Position numbers and translations under genes: made by a program
Shown here: piece after piece, positions 23,354 through 29,617 of the stretch
How the letters are laid out: each line of letters starts with the position of its first letter
Position numbering within the stretch: the first letter of the stretch is position 1
IMG/VR virus record: IMGVR_UViG_3300021079_000221
Location: 1-35,282 of that record
From: a virus
Length of the DNA stretch: 35,282 bases
Reading direction: 5' to 3' (one strand)
The notes under the pieces: model-generated
The model's database searches: none
What the model was told of the DNA's origin: nothing
The model's input: only the letters and a program-made list of their open reading frames with translations

Positions 23354-23361
23354 ATAAATAT
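23354..23361 (-). promoter_or_regulatory. Candidate late promoter octamer, proximal to scaffold gene
   Basis: GGTAATATTTATATATAAAA in coding orientation, 21 bases before the scaffold ATG at 23332. Confidence 0.6.
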
Positions 23362-23419
23362 TACCAATTGTGAAAAAAATATAATTTATTCCAATTTCAA
23401 TCGGTTTATTTATTACCTA

Positions 23420-23427
23420 ATAAATAT
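23420..23427 (-). promoter_or_regulatory. Candidate late promoter octamer, distal to scaffold gene
   Basis: GAGATATTTATTAGG in coding orientation, 66 bases upstream of the proximal copy and just after the terminator of the previous gene. Together they may give the scaffold-capsid unit stronger late transcription. Confidence 0.5.
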
Positions 23428-23445
23428 CTCCCATTTGACAAAAAA

Positions 23446-23474
23446 CAAAAAAGAGACCTTTTGGGTCTCCTTTT
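23446..23474 (-). terminator. Intrinsic terminator before the scaffold-capsid unit
   Basis: Stem GAGACC/GGTCTC with a 5-base loop; on the - strand it is followed by six T. It lies 22 bases past the stop of the 71-aa gene and separates it from the scaffold-capsid pair. Confidence 0.78.
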
Positions 23475-23495
23475 AATTTATTATTGAAATTTAAT

Positions 23496-23711
23496 TTACT
23501 CTATTACTTCATTAATTTTACTTTCAACAATTGCCGTAATTCTCCAATCTTGGGTATACGCCTCAAAAATCTTAGTTATTTTCGCCTCAACATCAGTTGG
23601 GGTGAATCCTTTTACTAATTTTTCTTCTTTTACTTTTTTTACTTTACCTGATTCTGAATCAACTGAATCGGTTGTAATTTTTGCTACGAAATAAATTTCT
23701 CCTTGTTCCAT
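23496..23711 (-). CDS. DUF4494-like small protein, 71 aa
   Basis: The form (IYFVAKITTDSVDSESGKVK, then KEEKLVKGFTPTDVEAKITKI, then DWRITAIVESKINEVI) resembles DUF4494, a small beta-alpha protein family widespread in Bacteroidota and their phages: an N-terminal strand, a Gly-Lys turn, the fxxTxxEAxI helix and a C-terminal strand. Its function is not known. It lies 14 bases after the protease gene and ends at a terminator, so it is the last gene of the protease unit. The family call is from memory of the pattern. Confidence 0.6.
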   Translation of the reverse strand: MEQGEIYFVAKITTDSVDSESGKVKKVKEEKLVKGFTPTDVEAKITKIFEAYTQDWRITAIVESKINEVIE

Positions 23712-23725
23712 GTTTAATAATTTTT

Positions 23726-24451
23726 TTATCTGTTTCCTAAATAATCGTTCAATTTCTTCATTAAGTCAAGCGATTTATTTCCTGAATCCCCAACATGTCT
23801 TTCTACAGACATTCTTTTTTCTTCTTCAATGCTCTCTTCAAAATTACCTTTATCTTCTTTATTTAAGAAAAGATACGCTCCTGGTGTTGATGGAGAAGAA
23901 ACTAAGTCAAAACAGATTAATTCAAAATCGTCTTGTACTTCATTCTGTTCACCAATCTTTTTTAAAGACCCAACACCTCTTGATGAGATACCAAGGGTTA
24001 CCCCTTGTCTTAAATAGTTTGCTGCCATATCTCCTTTAGTCGATACAATTCCTCTTTCGTGGAATCCTGGACTTGTCAATAATTTTAATTTACCCATCAA
24101 TGTATCTCCTTCCCACCAAACATCCGTAATTAAATGAGACACTCGGTCTAAATCAATTAGGGAAGATTCGGGATGATTTAACTCGGATAAAGAGGTTCCC
24201 TTTTGAATTAGTTTTTTATAATTGTCCGCCTCTCTTTTAAGGATACGTTCAGGATATATTCTACCGTTTCTATTGGGGGTATTATATTTTTGTAAAACCG
24301 CATAAAACTCAAATGGTTTAGAATGGTCCAACATATTTGTTGATTCTAATATGAAAGAGTTTTTTTCGTTTTTTGGTGAAATATATCCAGCGTCGAATTC
24401 CACAAGAATTCCTTTTCCTGACTCGCCAGGTTTTATAATTTTTAGATTCAT
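23726..24451 (-). CDS. Prohead maturation protease, gp21-like (S78 type)
   Basis: The 241-aa protein has the phage prohead serine protease signature: NTPNRNGRIYPERIL (57-71), the catalytic His in LNHPESSLIDLDRVSH (95-110), the catalytic Ser in LGISSRGVGSL, and FDLVSSPSTPGAYLF near the C-terminus. In T4 the enzyme cleaves after (L/I)xE in the capsid, scaffold and internal proteins, and destroys itself. The predicted INE|A site in the capsid protein here, and similar sites at the end of several N-terminal leaders, fit that specificity. It lies between core protein genes and the scaffold, as in T4. A candidate late octamer lies 14 bases before the ATG. Confidence 0.92.
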   Translation of the reverse strand: MNLKIIKPGESGKGILVEFDAGYISPKNEKNSFILESTNMLDHSKPFEFYAVLQKYNTPNRNGRIYPERILKREADNYKKLIQKGTSLSELNHPESSLIDLDRVSHLITDVWWEGDTLMGKLKLLTSPGFHERGIVSTKGDMAANYLRQGVTLGISSRGVGSLKKIGEQNEVQDDFELICFDLVSSPSTPGAYLFLNKEDKGNFEESIEEEKRMSVERHVGDSGNKSLDLMKKLNDYLGNR

Positions 24452-24465
24452 CTTTAATTTTAATT

Positions 24466-24473
24466 ATAAATAT
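24466..24473 (-). promoter_or_regulatory. Candidate late promoter octamer (ATATTTAT)
   Basis: TTAATATTTATAATTAAAAT in coding orientation, touching the stop codon of the 156-aa gene and 14 bases before the protease ATG. Confidence 0.6.
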
Positions 24474-24943
24474 TAAAGATTATCTATTTGTGTCACCAAT
24501 TCTTTTCTTTTCCCATTTTTAGTTGGGTAAAACTTAAAGTATTCGTGTTCATTAAAACTTTGTTGTAGAATGTCTTTTGTCATTTTTTTCAGAGAATCTC
24601 GTAATCTAATTGATTTGAAGTCTGTTTCTTGTTCTTTTAGGTAAATGTTAATTTCTAAATTTAAGAATGATTTTTTTCCTGTGGACAATCCACTTGACCG
24701 TAAATCTAAATCAACAATGAAGTTGTCATCAAATAAGAGTCTATCAATACTATTATGTACAATGTGTCTTATTTCCCGACTTAGATTTAAAACAACCCTG
24801 TTCCAATTCTCTGTGTCTTTTATTGGTTCTACCCATGTTTGAAGATTTAAATAAAGTGATTTAAAGTTTATTGAGTCTACTGTGCCATATACGACTTTAG
24901 TAGACTTGAATCCTTGGATTTGCGAGGTTTTCCCCTTTTTCAT
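24473..24943 (-). CDS. Hypothetical protein of the head operon, 156 aa
   Basis: I do not recognise this protein. It starts basic (MKKGKTSQIQGFKSTKVVYG), is mixed alpha/beta (LYLNLQTWVEPIKD, RVVLNLSREIRHIVHNSI, FLNLEINIYLKEQE) and ends in a basic segment. It is encoded between the core-protein and protease genes, where T4 has small core genes 67/68, but it is not acidic or repetitive as those are. Convergent bS21 lies between it and the upstream late gene; the - strand leader contains no ATATTTAT octamer, only a TATAAAAATATGG run. Confidence 0.65.
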   Translation of the reverse strand: MKKGKTSQIQGFKSTKVVYGTVDSINFKSLYLNLQTWVEPIKDTENWNRVVLNLSREIRHIVHNSIDRLLFDDNFIVDLDLRSSGLSTGKKSFLNLEINIYLKEQETDFKSIRLRDSLKKMTKDILQQSFNEHEYFKFYPTKNGKRKELVTQIDNL

Positions 24944-24984
24944 TAATTTCCATATTTTTATAGTTTATTTTCCAAAAAAATAGG

Positions 24985-24992
24985 TATATTTG
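24985..24992 (+). promoter_or_regulatory. Bacteroidota-type promoter -7 box (TATATTTG) of bS21 gene
   Basis: TATATTTG matches TAnnTTTG exactly. The -33 region (GTTTA at 24963-24967) is only a partial match with 17-18 bases spacing. It predicts a leader of about 40 bases before the bS21 ATG at 25039. A 5-codon ORF (25017-25034) lies in that leader. Confidence 0.5.
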
Positions 24993-25038
24993 TTCCAATA
25001 GTCAAAATAAATTAAAATGGTAAGATATTTGTAATTAT

Positions 25039-25230
25039 ATGCTAATAATCAAAGTGGAAAAGGGTAATATCGAAAGAGCCCTAAAAATGTACAAAAGTAA
25101 GGTCATTAAAACAAGACAAATGTCTGAACTAAATAATCGTAAAACATTCGTTAAAGATTCTGTGAGAAATAGAGAGATGATGAAGAAAGCGAAATACGTT
25201 CAACAAAAGTTTAAATCTAACAAAGATTAA
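25039..25230 (+). CDS. rpsU: Ribosomal protein bS21, phage-encoded
   Basis: The 63-aa basic protein matches bS21 over its whole length: MLIIKVEKGNIERALKMYK, then KTRQMSELNNRKTFVKDSV, then MMKKAKYVQQKFK. Opening with MLII and having KAxYxQ near the end is the Bacteroidota form. bS21 joins the 30S subunit by the 3' end of 16S rRNA, next to the anti-Shine-Dalgarno. Tyr53 corresponds, with a one-residue gap, to the Bacteroidota Tyr reported to help occlude the anti-Shine-Dalgarno. A phage copy could replace the host protein and shift which mRNAs are translated. No Shine-Dalgarno precedes it. It is the only + strand gene between 17 and 35 kb, has a host-type promoter, and its stop overlaps the stop of the convergent late gene by four bases. 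Confidence 0.9.
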   Translation: MLIIKVEKGNIERALKMYKSKVIKTRQMSELNNRKTFVKDSVRNREMMKKAKYVQQKFKSNKD

Positions 25231-25943
25231 AGAGTTTCTTTAAGATTCTTTAATTTAAAATAAGATAGTTTGTCATACTTTTCTGATTCAACTTTTTCAA
25301 TTGTTTCGGTAATTGTATTTAATGTGCCAATATCAGAACCCTCTTGTAGGGTTTTTAGTTTTACAATTACCTCTCCTTTAATTGTCTCAAAATTTTCTTT
25401 TAAGACTGAATCGTCTGTAGATAAAAATTTCATTAAATCTTTCTTTTCAGATTCATTTAATCCATTGATATAACTTGAAATTGTTTTATTAGCGACACTC
25501 ACCATTGTGGATAGTGGTAATTTTATAATTTCTTGACTAATTGGTTTGGGAACCATTAAAGATTCTTTGATTAATTTTTTACTTTTGATTTTAGACTCAA
25601 TAGTTAATACGTCAGTTGAAAATAATCCGTCAACGGTTTCGTATAGGTTTTCTGATTTAACATTACCAACCCAAGTCTTTAGATTATTTAACTCAGAAGA
25701 TTTAATTTTGTTAATGGTGTTTTCATACATAGTGATACATTCATGAATATAATCATTAACTGTATTTTCGTTTAACCCCTTCTTAGAACTTAATTCATCG
25801 TATAGATAAAATATCTTACTGAGATTCTTATTTTCCAATACCAATTTTTTAAAATTCTTTAATTCATCTTTAAAAGTATCGTTAGAATATGATTCTAATA
25901 AAACTTTTTCTATCTTAGATTTTAATATACCAAACTTAATCAT
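25227..25943 (-). CDS. Probable prohead core protein, 238 aa
   Basis: The protein follows the portal gene and precedes the protease gene, the T4 position of core genes 67/68. It is almost entirely helical and charged (ILKSKIEKVLLESYSNDTF, FKKLVLENKNLSKIFYLYDE, NLYETVDGLFSTDVLTIESK) with no hydrophobic core domain. The N-terminal helix ends at LLE|S (Glu17), a possible protease site. I infer a scaffold/core component digested during maturation, from position and composition only. A candidate late octamer lies 15 bases before the ATG, and its stop overlaps that of the convergent bS21 gene. Confidence 0.6.
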   Translation of the reverse strand: MIKFGILKSKIEKVLLESYSNDTFKDELKNFKKLVLENKNLSKIFYLYDELSSKKGLNENTVNDYIHECITMYENTINKIKSSELNNLKTWVGNVKSENLYETVDGLFSTDVLTIESKIKSKKLIKESLMVPKPISQEIIKLPLSTMVSVANKTISSYINGLNESEKKDLMKFLSTDDSVLKENFETIKGEVIVKLKTLQEGSDIGTLNTITETIEKVESEKYDKLSYFKLKNLKETL

Positions 25944-25958
25944 TTTCGTTTTTTTATT

Positions 25959-25966
25959 ATAAATAT
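25959..25966 (-). promoter_or_regulatory. Candidate late promoter octamer (ATATTTAT)
   Basis: TTGATATTTATAATAAAAAA in coding orientation, 15 bases before the ATG at 25943 and touching the portal stop codon. Confidence 0.6.
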
Positions 25967-27795
25967 CAATCTTTTAGAAGTTTACTCAGTTGAGCCTCCA
26001 TTTCTCCTAAAGAATTTTTTCCTTTGGATAAATCAATATACGAGTCTTCGTCCGTTAATGAGTTTGATTCTAACAGAATTTTTAAGTTATCTCTTTTAAA
26101 TGATTCAGGAGTTACTCCCGCGTCTCCACCTGGTTCAGGTCCTGAGGGTGGTGGTGGTGGCGGTGGCATTGACCCTCCTCCTTCGTCACCTCCAGGAGGT
26201 GGTGGTGGAGCTCCTCCCGCGTTTGCAGTTGAGCCTGATTTGTTACCATATAATTTATCAACATTGTCAAAGATACCTGAATGAGTGATGATTGTTGCGG
26301 TGTTTGTTAACTCGGCACCAACCGCTTTCTCAATACGTTGTTGTTGTAAATCAAGTTTAATTTCTTCATCAGAGAATCCTAATACATGTTTTTTGGCCCA
26401 TGATACTGACACAGGTGCAATACCTTCGATAGCGGTCACCGCATCTTTGTAAAGTAAAATCTTTTCTTTCCACAAATCAACTTTTAATAAATCTGCTTGA
26501 GATGATGGGTTAGTTAAACCTAATGTAAAGTTTGATAACTCGTCCTCAAACCCTAATAGGAATAAGTGAATGATTGCGATTTTATTCATTTCAGCAATCA
26601 TACATTTTTGTATTCTATTAATAGTTCTTGCAAAACGAATATCCATTAACGATAAGTTTTTACCTTCACCAACAATTTCCTCAAATCCTAAAAATGCTTT
26701 AGGAACACGTAACGCGGTTAATAATTTCTTTTGGATATACTCAATATCGGCAATTTCCGATAAGTTCTGAGCTCCTGGTAAAGTATCGATTGGGTTTGGT
26801 GCCGCGGCATCTCTTACAGGAATAAAGTAATCTTGGTCAACCGCCATTTGGTTGAATCGTAAATCAACATTTCCTGTATTTTTATCAACAACTTGGTCTC
26901 TTTTAAATTTGTTTGCGACACGTTGTACATATGCCTCAACGTCTTTATCGTCCATGTTACCAACAAATACTTTGAATACTCTTCTTTCAGGCGCTCTTGA
27001 TGTTCTATAAATTAACATCGCATCTTCAGATAACAATAATTGTTTCCAAATACGTCTTGCCTTTTCTAACATTGAAGTACCGTAGGGAAGTTTTCTATCG
27101 TCACCCAATAATCTAAAGTGAGCAATCTCCCATGAATTAAATTCCATCGCTTTGGCTTTCCAATTAAATCTTAAACCTTTGTTTTCAATAGGTTCATCAA
27201 TGTTTTGTTTTGCTGCTTGAGCTGGCATACCTCTTTCCAAACGTTCTATCTCAATATTTGGAAGTTGCATACAACCAACAATACCTTTATCCGAATCTAA
27301 TTTTAGGTAGACGAAGTTATCGCCATATTTGCAAGTATTTCTCACCCACATAGGTAAGTTTGTATTAACATCCATAACGTTATTAAACAAATCGGCTAGT
27401 ATTGATTTGATTCTTTTTGATTCGGAATAGATTTGTAACATATATCCGTTCTCATCAACCGTTGTTGATTCTTCACCATAAATGTCTAACGCTGCGGAAA
27501 TTTCTGGTGTATATTCCATACTTTCGTAATCATAAAACGACGCCAATCTTGTTGGTTCATAATAAACCGATTGGGTATACATGTTACTTTCAATCTTTGT
27601 CCATTGATTGGATAAGTAATAAGTTTGTTGAGCTTGTAATAACTCTTTATCGTATTCTTGTTTAGAAGTAGTCTTTAATAAGTCTTTTCTATCGAACTTA
27701 TATGTTGGGTAATCTTGGTTTAACAAGGCGTTAGGCCCAAATGCGTGGGATAACCTCTGCCATACCGTTAAATTTCCATTGTCGTTATTTTCCAT
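25966..27795 (-). CDS. Portal vertex protein, gp20-like
   Basis: The 609-aa protein carries the gp20 features: MYTQSVYYEPTRLASFYDYE, TPEISAALDIYGEESTTVDE, a core with WEIAHFRLLGDDRKLPYGTS and MLEKARRIWKQLLLSEDAML, then RTSRAPERRVFKVFVGNM and RVPKAFLGFEE with LSLMDIRFARTI. It forms the dodecameric ring through which DNA is packed and ejected, and starts head assembly. It is longer than T4 gp20 (524 aa) chiefly through a C-terminal tail, roughly residues 505-560, of Pro/Gly runs (GGAPPPPPGGDEGGG and similar) and a last helical segment. Such a tail is unusual for a portal and may be a flexible tether. It lies downstream of a stalk-like gene in place of T4 genes 18 and 19. Confidence 0.93.
   Translation of the reverse strand: MENNDNGNLTVWQRLSHAFGPNALLNQDYPTYKFDRKDLLKTTSKQEYDKELLQAQQTYYLSNQWTKIESNMYTQSVYYEPTRLASFYDYESMEYTPEISAALDIYGEESTTVDENGYMLQIYSESKRIKSILADLFNNVMDVNTNLPMWVRNTCKYGDNFVYLKLDSDKGIVGCMQLPNIEIERLERGMPAQAAKQNIDEPIENKGLRFNWKAKAMEFNSWEIAHFRLLGDDRKLPYGTSMLEKARRIWKQLLLSEDAMLIYRTSRAPERRVFKVFVGNMDDKDVEAYVQRVANKFKRDQVVDKNTGNVDLRFNQMAVDQDYFIPVRDAAAPNPIDTLPGAQNLSEIADIEYIQKKLLTALRVPKAFLGFEEIVGEGKNLSLMDIRFARTINRIQKCMIAEMNKIAIIHLFLLGFEDELSNFTLGLTNPSSQADLLKVDLWKEKILLYKDAVTAIEGIAPVSVSWAKKHVLGFSDEEIKLDLQQQRIEKAVGAELTNTATIITHSGIFDNVDKLYGNKSGSTANAGGAPPPPPGGDEGGGSMPPPPPPPSGPEPGGDAGVTPESFKRDNLKILLESNSLTDEDSYIDLSKGKNSLGEMEAQLSKLLKD
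26125..26218. repeat. Pro/Gly-coding low-complexity stretch in portal gene
   Basis: Runs of GGTGGT and CCTCC on the + strand encode polyproline and polyglycine at the portal C-terminus. The G-rich strand produces long spurious ORFs in other frames. Confidence 0.8.
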
Positions 27796-27819
27796 GTGAG
27801 TATTTTAATTCTTTCTACA

Positions 27820-27827
27820 ATAAATAT
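27820..27827 (-). promoter_or_regulatory. Candidate late promoter octamer (ATATTTAT)
   Basis: GTATATTTATTGTAGAAAG in coding orientation, 24 bases before the portal ATG at 27795, the longest spacing in the set. Confidence 0.55.
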
Positions 27828-27868
27828 ACAAAAGGTTTAAAGTAATTAAAGCGTTTGATTTTTTTACC

Positions 27869-29605
27869 TTATACGTTAAATCCAACAGTTGTTGCGAATG
27901 TTTGAAATGCGGTATAAAAAGTTACGTTATTAATGTTTCCACCATAAAAATTCATTGCAATTTGTCTTATTGAAAAGAAATTTGGTGTGTTATTATAGTT
28001 CATTGCACAAACATAAAAAGGTAGATTTATTAAAACAGGATTAACACTTCCTATACCTATTTGAACACCGTTTTTATATTGATATCTATTTGATGTAATC
28101 CCTGAATTAAATGATAGTTTATTTGAATACATTCCTCTTGAGTCAAGATTTGCAAAATAAACGTAACTAGGGGAACTTAGGAAATAGTACGAATATCCGC
28201 CATCTTTTGCGTAAATTGCGTAACCACTACTTCCATTATAAATACCTAAATCAGTACCGTTAGGTACGTTAAGATTTGTTGTAACGTATACACCTACAGA
28301 ATTAGTAAATTGGTTATAATTTACCGCATCTACTGATGGATTATAATGGGTGTTGATATAACTATTTGTTCCATTCGAAGTATAACCTCTGTTAATAACC
28401 CAACTTGGTGAGTTAACTTCGGTCGCGGGTGTTGATGTAGGATTTGTTAATGAAATTGTGGCGTTTTGTTGGTTTTCGGTAGCATGTATAAACATTCTAT
28501 CCAATCCTGACCAATTCCCATCTGACTTTAATTGTAATACTAACGTGTTTACCGCTGTTTTCCATCCATTACTTATAGTTCCTATTAATTGGTTAAAATA
28601 TAATTGTGCGTCAGGGTCATATAATGGAGTGGTTTGAGTAGGTGTTATTGTTGGGGTTGGGGTGACAGTATTAGTAGGGGTCACCGTATTTGTTGGGGTG
28701 ACAGTATTAGTAGGGGTTATTGTTGGGGTTGGGGTGACAGTATTAGTAGGTGTTATTGTTGGGGTTGGGGTGACAGTATTAGTTGGGGTGACAGTATTAG
28801 TGGGCGTTATTGTTGGGGTGACAGTATTAGTAGGTGTTACCGTATTAGTGGGCGTTATTGTTGGGGTGACAGTATTAGTAGGTGTTACCGTATTTGTCGG
28901 AGTAATTGTTGGAGTTGGGGTTGGAGTTGGTGTTGGACATATGTCAACACAAGTTAAACAGTCTGTTTGAGCCGTCAATGGCGATGTATACGTATACCGA
29001 GTAAACCCTACACCTGAAAATGAAATACAAGTCGCACAACCACTAAACCCAATTGTGTTAATATAATAAACAGTTCCTACGTTAATTACTTGAATTGGTG
29101 GAATGTTTTCTAATAAAAATAATTGATTGTTTCTTGATGCACAACAATCCTCAAAATAACTAGTTTTAGGTATTGGTAATGTTTGAGTTGGAGTTGGTGT
29201 CATAGTGTGAGTTGGGGTTGGGGTTGGTGTCATAGTGTGAGTTGGGGTTGGAGTTGTTGTATGTGTTGGTGTAATTGTTGGCGTTACCGTATTTGTTGGG
29301 GTAATTGTTGGAGTAATTGTTGGGGTAACAGTATTAGTTGGAGTAATTGTTGGGGTAACAGTATTAGTTGGGGTAATTGTTGGGGTAACAGTATTAGTTG
29401 GGGTAACAGATGGTGTAATACTTGGTGTGATAATTGGTGGGGTATTGGAAGGTGTTTGTGACGGCCTTGGGACTCTGTTTTTTTGTTCATCAACCTGTAA
29501 TTTATTCCCCGTAAACGCCTTAACAGTGTATATCCCTTGTCCTGGAACATTCAACTTACTACCCGCAAATAAATTACTTGATTTTTTTCTTAAATTCCTA
29601 CCCAT
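27869..29605 (-). CDS. PT-repeat stalk protein with Cys module and lectin-like C-terminus
   Basis: I take the ATG at 29605 (MGRNLRKKSSNLFAG); the one at 29638 lies before the late octamer. The 578-aa product has a basic N-terminus, then a Thr/Pro stalk of TPTNTVTPTITPT type (about residues 50-145). Next is a Cys module (EDCCASRN, GTVYYINTIGFSGCATC, DCLTC) like those in the Cys-rich proteins at 11.2-13.6 kb, then a second longer stalk (about 225-325). A 250-residue C-terminal beta-rich domain follows (YFNQLIGTISNGWKTAVNTL, DRMFIHATENQQNATIS) that resembles phage lectin or concanavalin-like domains. No signal peptide. I infer a virion-displayed fibre, perhaps on the head or neck, that contacts glycans. 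It is placed between terminase and portal, where T4 has sheath and tube genes. Confidence 0.7.
   Translation of the reverse strand: MGRNLRKKSSNLFAGSKLNVPGQGIYTVKAFTGNKLQVDEQKNRVPRPSQTPSNTPPIITPSITPSVTPTNTVTPTITPTNTVTPTITPTNTVTPTITPTITPTNTVTPTITPTHTTTPTPTHTMTPTPTPTHTMTPTPTQTLPIPKTSYFEDCCASRNNQLFLLENIPPIQVINVGTVYYINTIGFSGCATCISFSGVGFTRYTYTSPLTAQTDCLTCVDICPTPTPTPTPTITPTNTVTPTNTVTPTITPTNTVTPTNTVTPTITPTNTVTPTNTVTPTPTITPTNTVTPTPTITPTNTVTPTNTVTPTNTVTPTPTITPTQTTPLYDPDAQLYFNQLIGTISNGWKTAVNTLVLQLKSDGNWSGLDRMFIHATENQQNATISLTNPTSTPATEVNSPSWVINRGYTSNGTNSYINTHYNPSVDAVNYNQFTNSVGVYVTTNLNVPNGTDLGIYNGSSGYAIYAKDGGYSYYFLSSPSYVYFANLDSRGMYSNKLSFNSGITSNRYQYKNGVQIGIGSVNPVLINLPFYVCAMNYNNTPNFFSIRQIAMNFYGGNINNVTFYTAFQTFATTVGFNV
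28630..28945. repeat. Minisatellite encoding the second TPT stalk
   Basis: Tandem 18-30 base units of the GTGACAGTATTAGTAGGGGT / GTTATTGTTGGGGTTGGGGT type on the + strand. They encode TPTNTVTPTITPT repeats on the - strand and are a likely site of length variation. Confidence 0.88.
29185..29440. repeat. Minisatellite encoding the first TPT stalk
   Basis: Related tandem units (GTAATTGTTGGGGTAACAGT and GTTGGGGTTGGTGTCATAGT types) encode the first Thr/Pro stalk and a short TPTHTMTPTPTPT block. The two arrays flank the Cys module. Confidence 0.88.
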
Positions 29606-29609
29606 AATT

Positions 29610-29617
29610 ATAAATAT
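29610..29617 (-). promoter_or_regulatory. Candidate late promoter octamer (ATATTTAT)
   Basis: TTAATATTTATAATTATGGG in coding orientation; it touches the terminase stop and ends four bases before the ATG at 29605, again implying a near-leaderless transcript. Confidence 0.5.

Noticed and set aside
28634-28970. Long + strand ORFs in the repeat region and at 29183-29461
   Set aside because: They are low-complexity shadows of the stalk gene with no start context or domain.
28630-29440. Regular short repeats that at first sight look like a CRISPR array or regulatory iterons
   Set aside because: Units vary in length, have no unique spacers, and translate on the - strand into an in-frame Thr/Pro stalk.
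27869-29605. Deletion of T4-like tail sheath and tube genes between terminase and portal
   Set aside because: Gene order differs among large T4-like phages; the tail genes may simply be outside the window.
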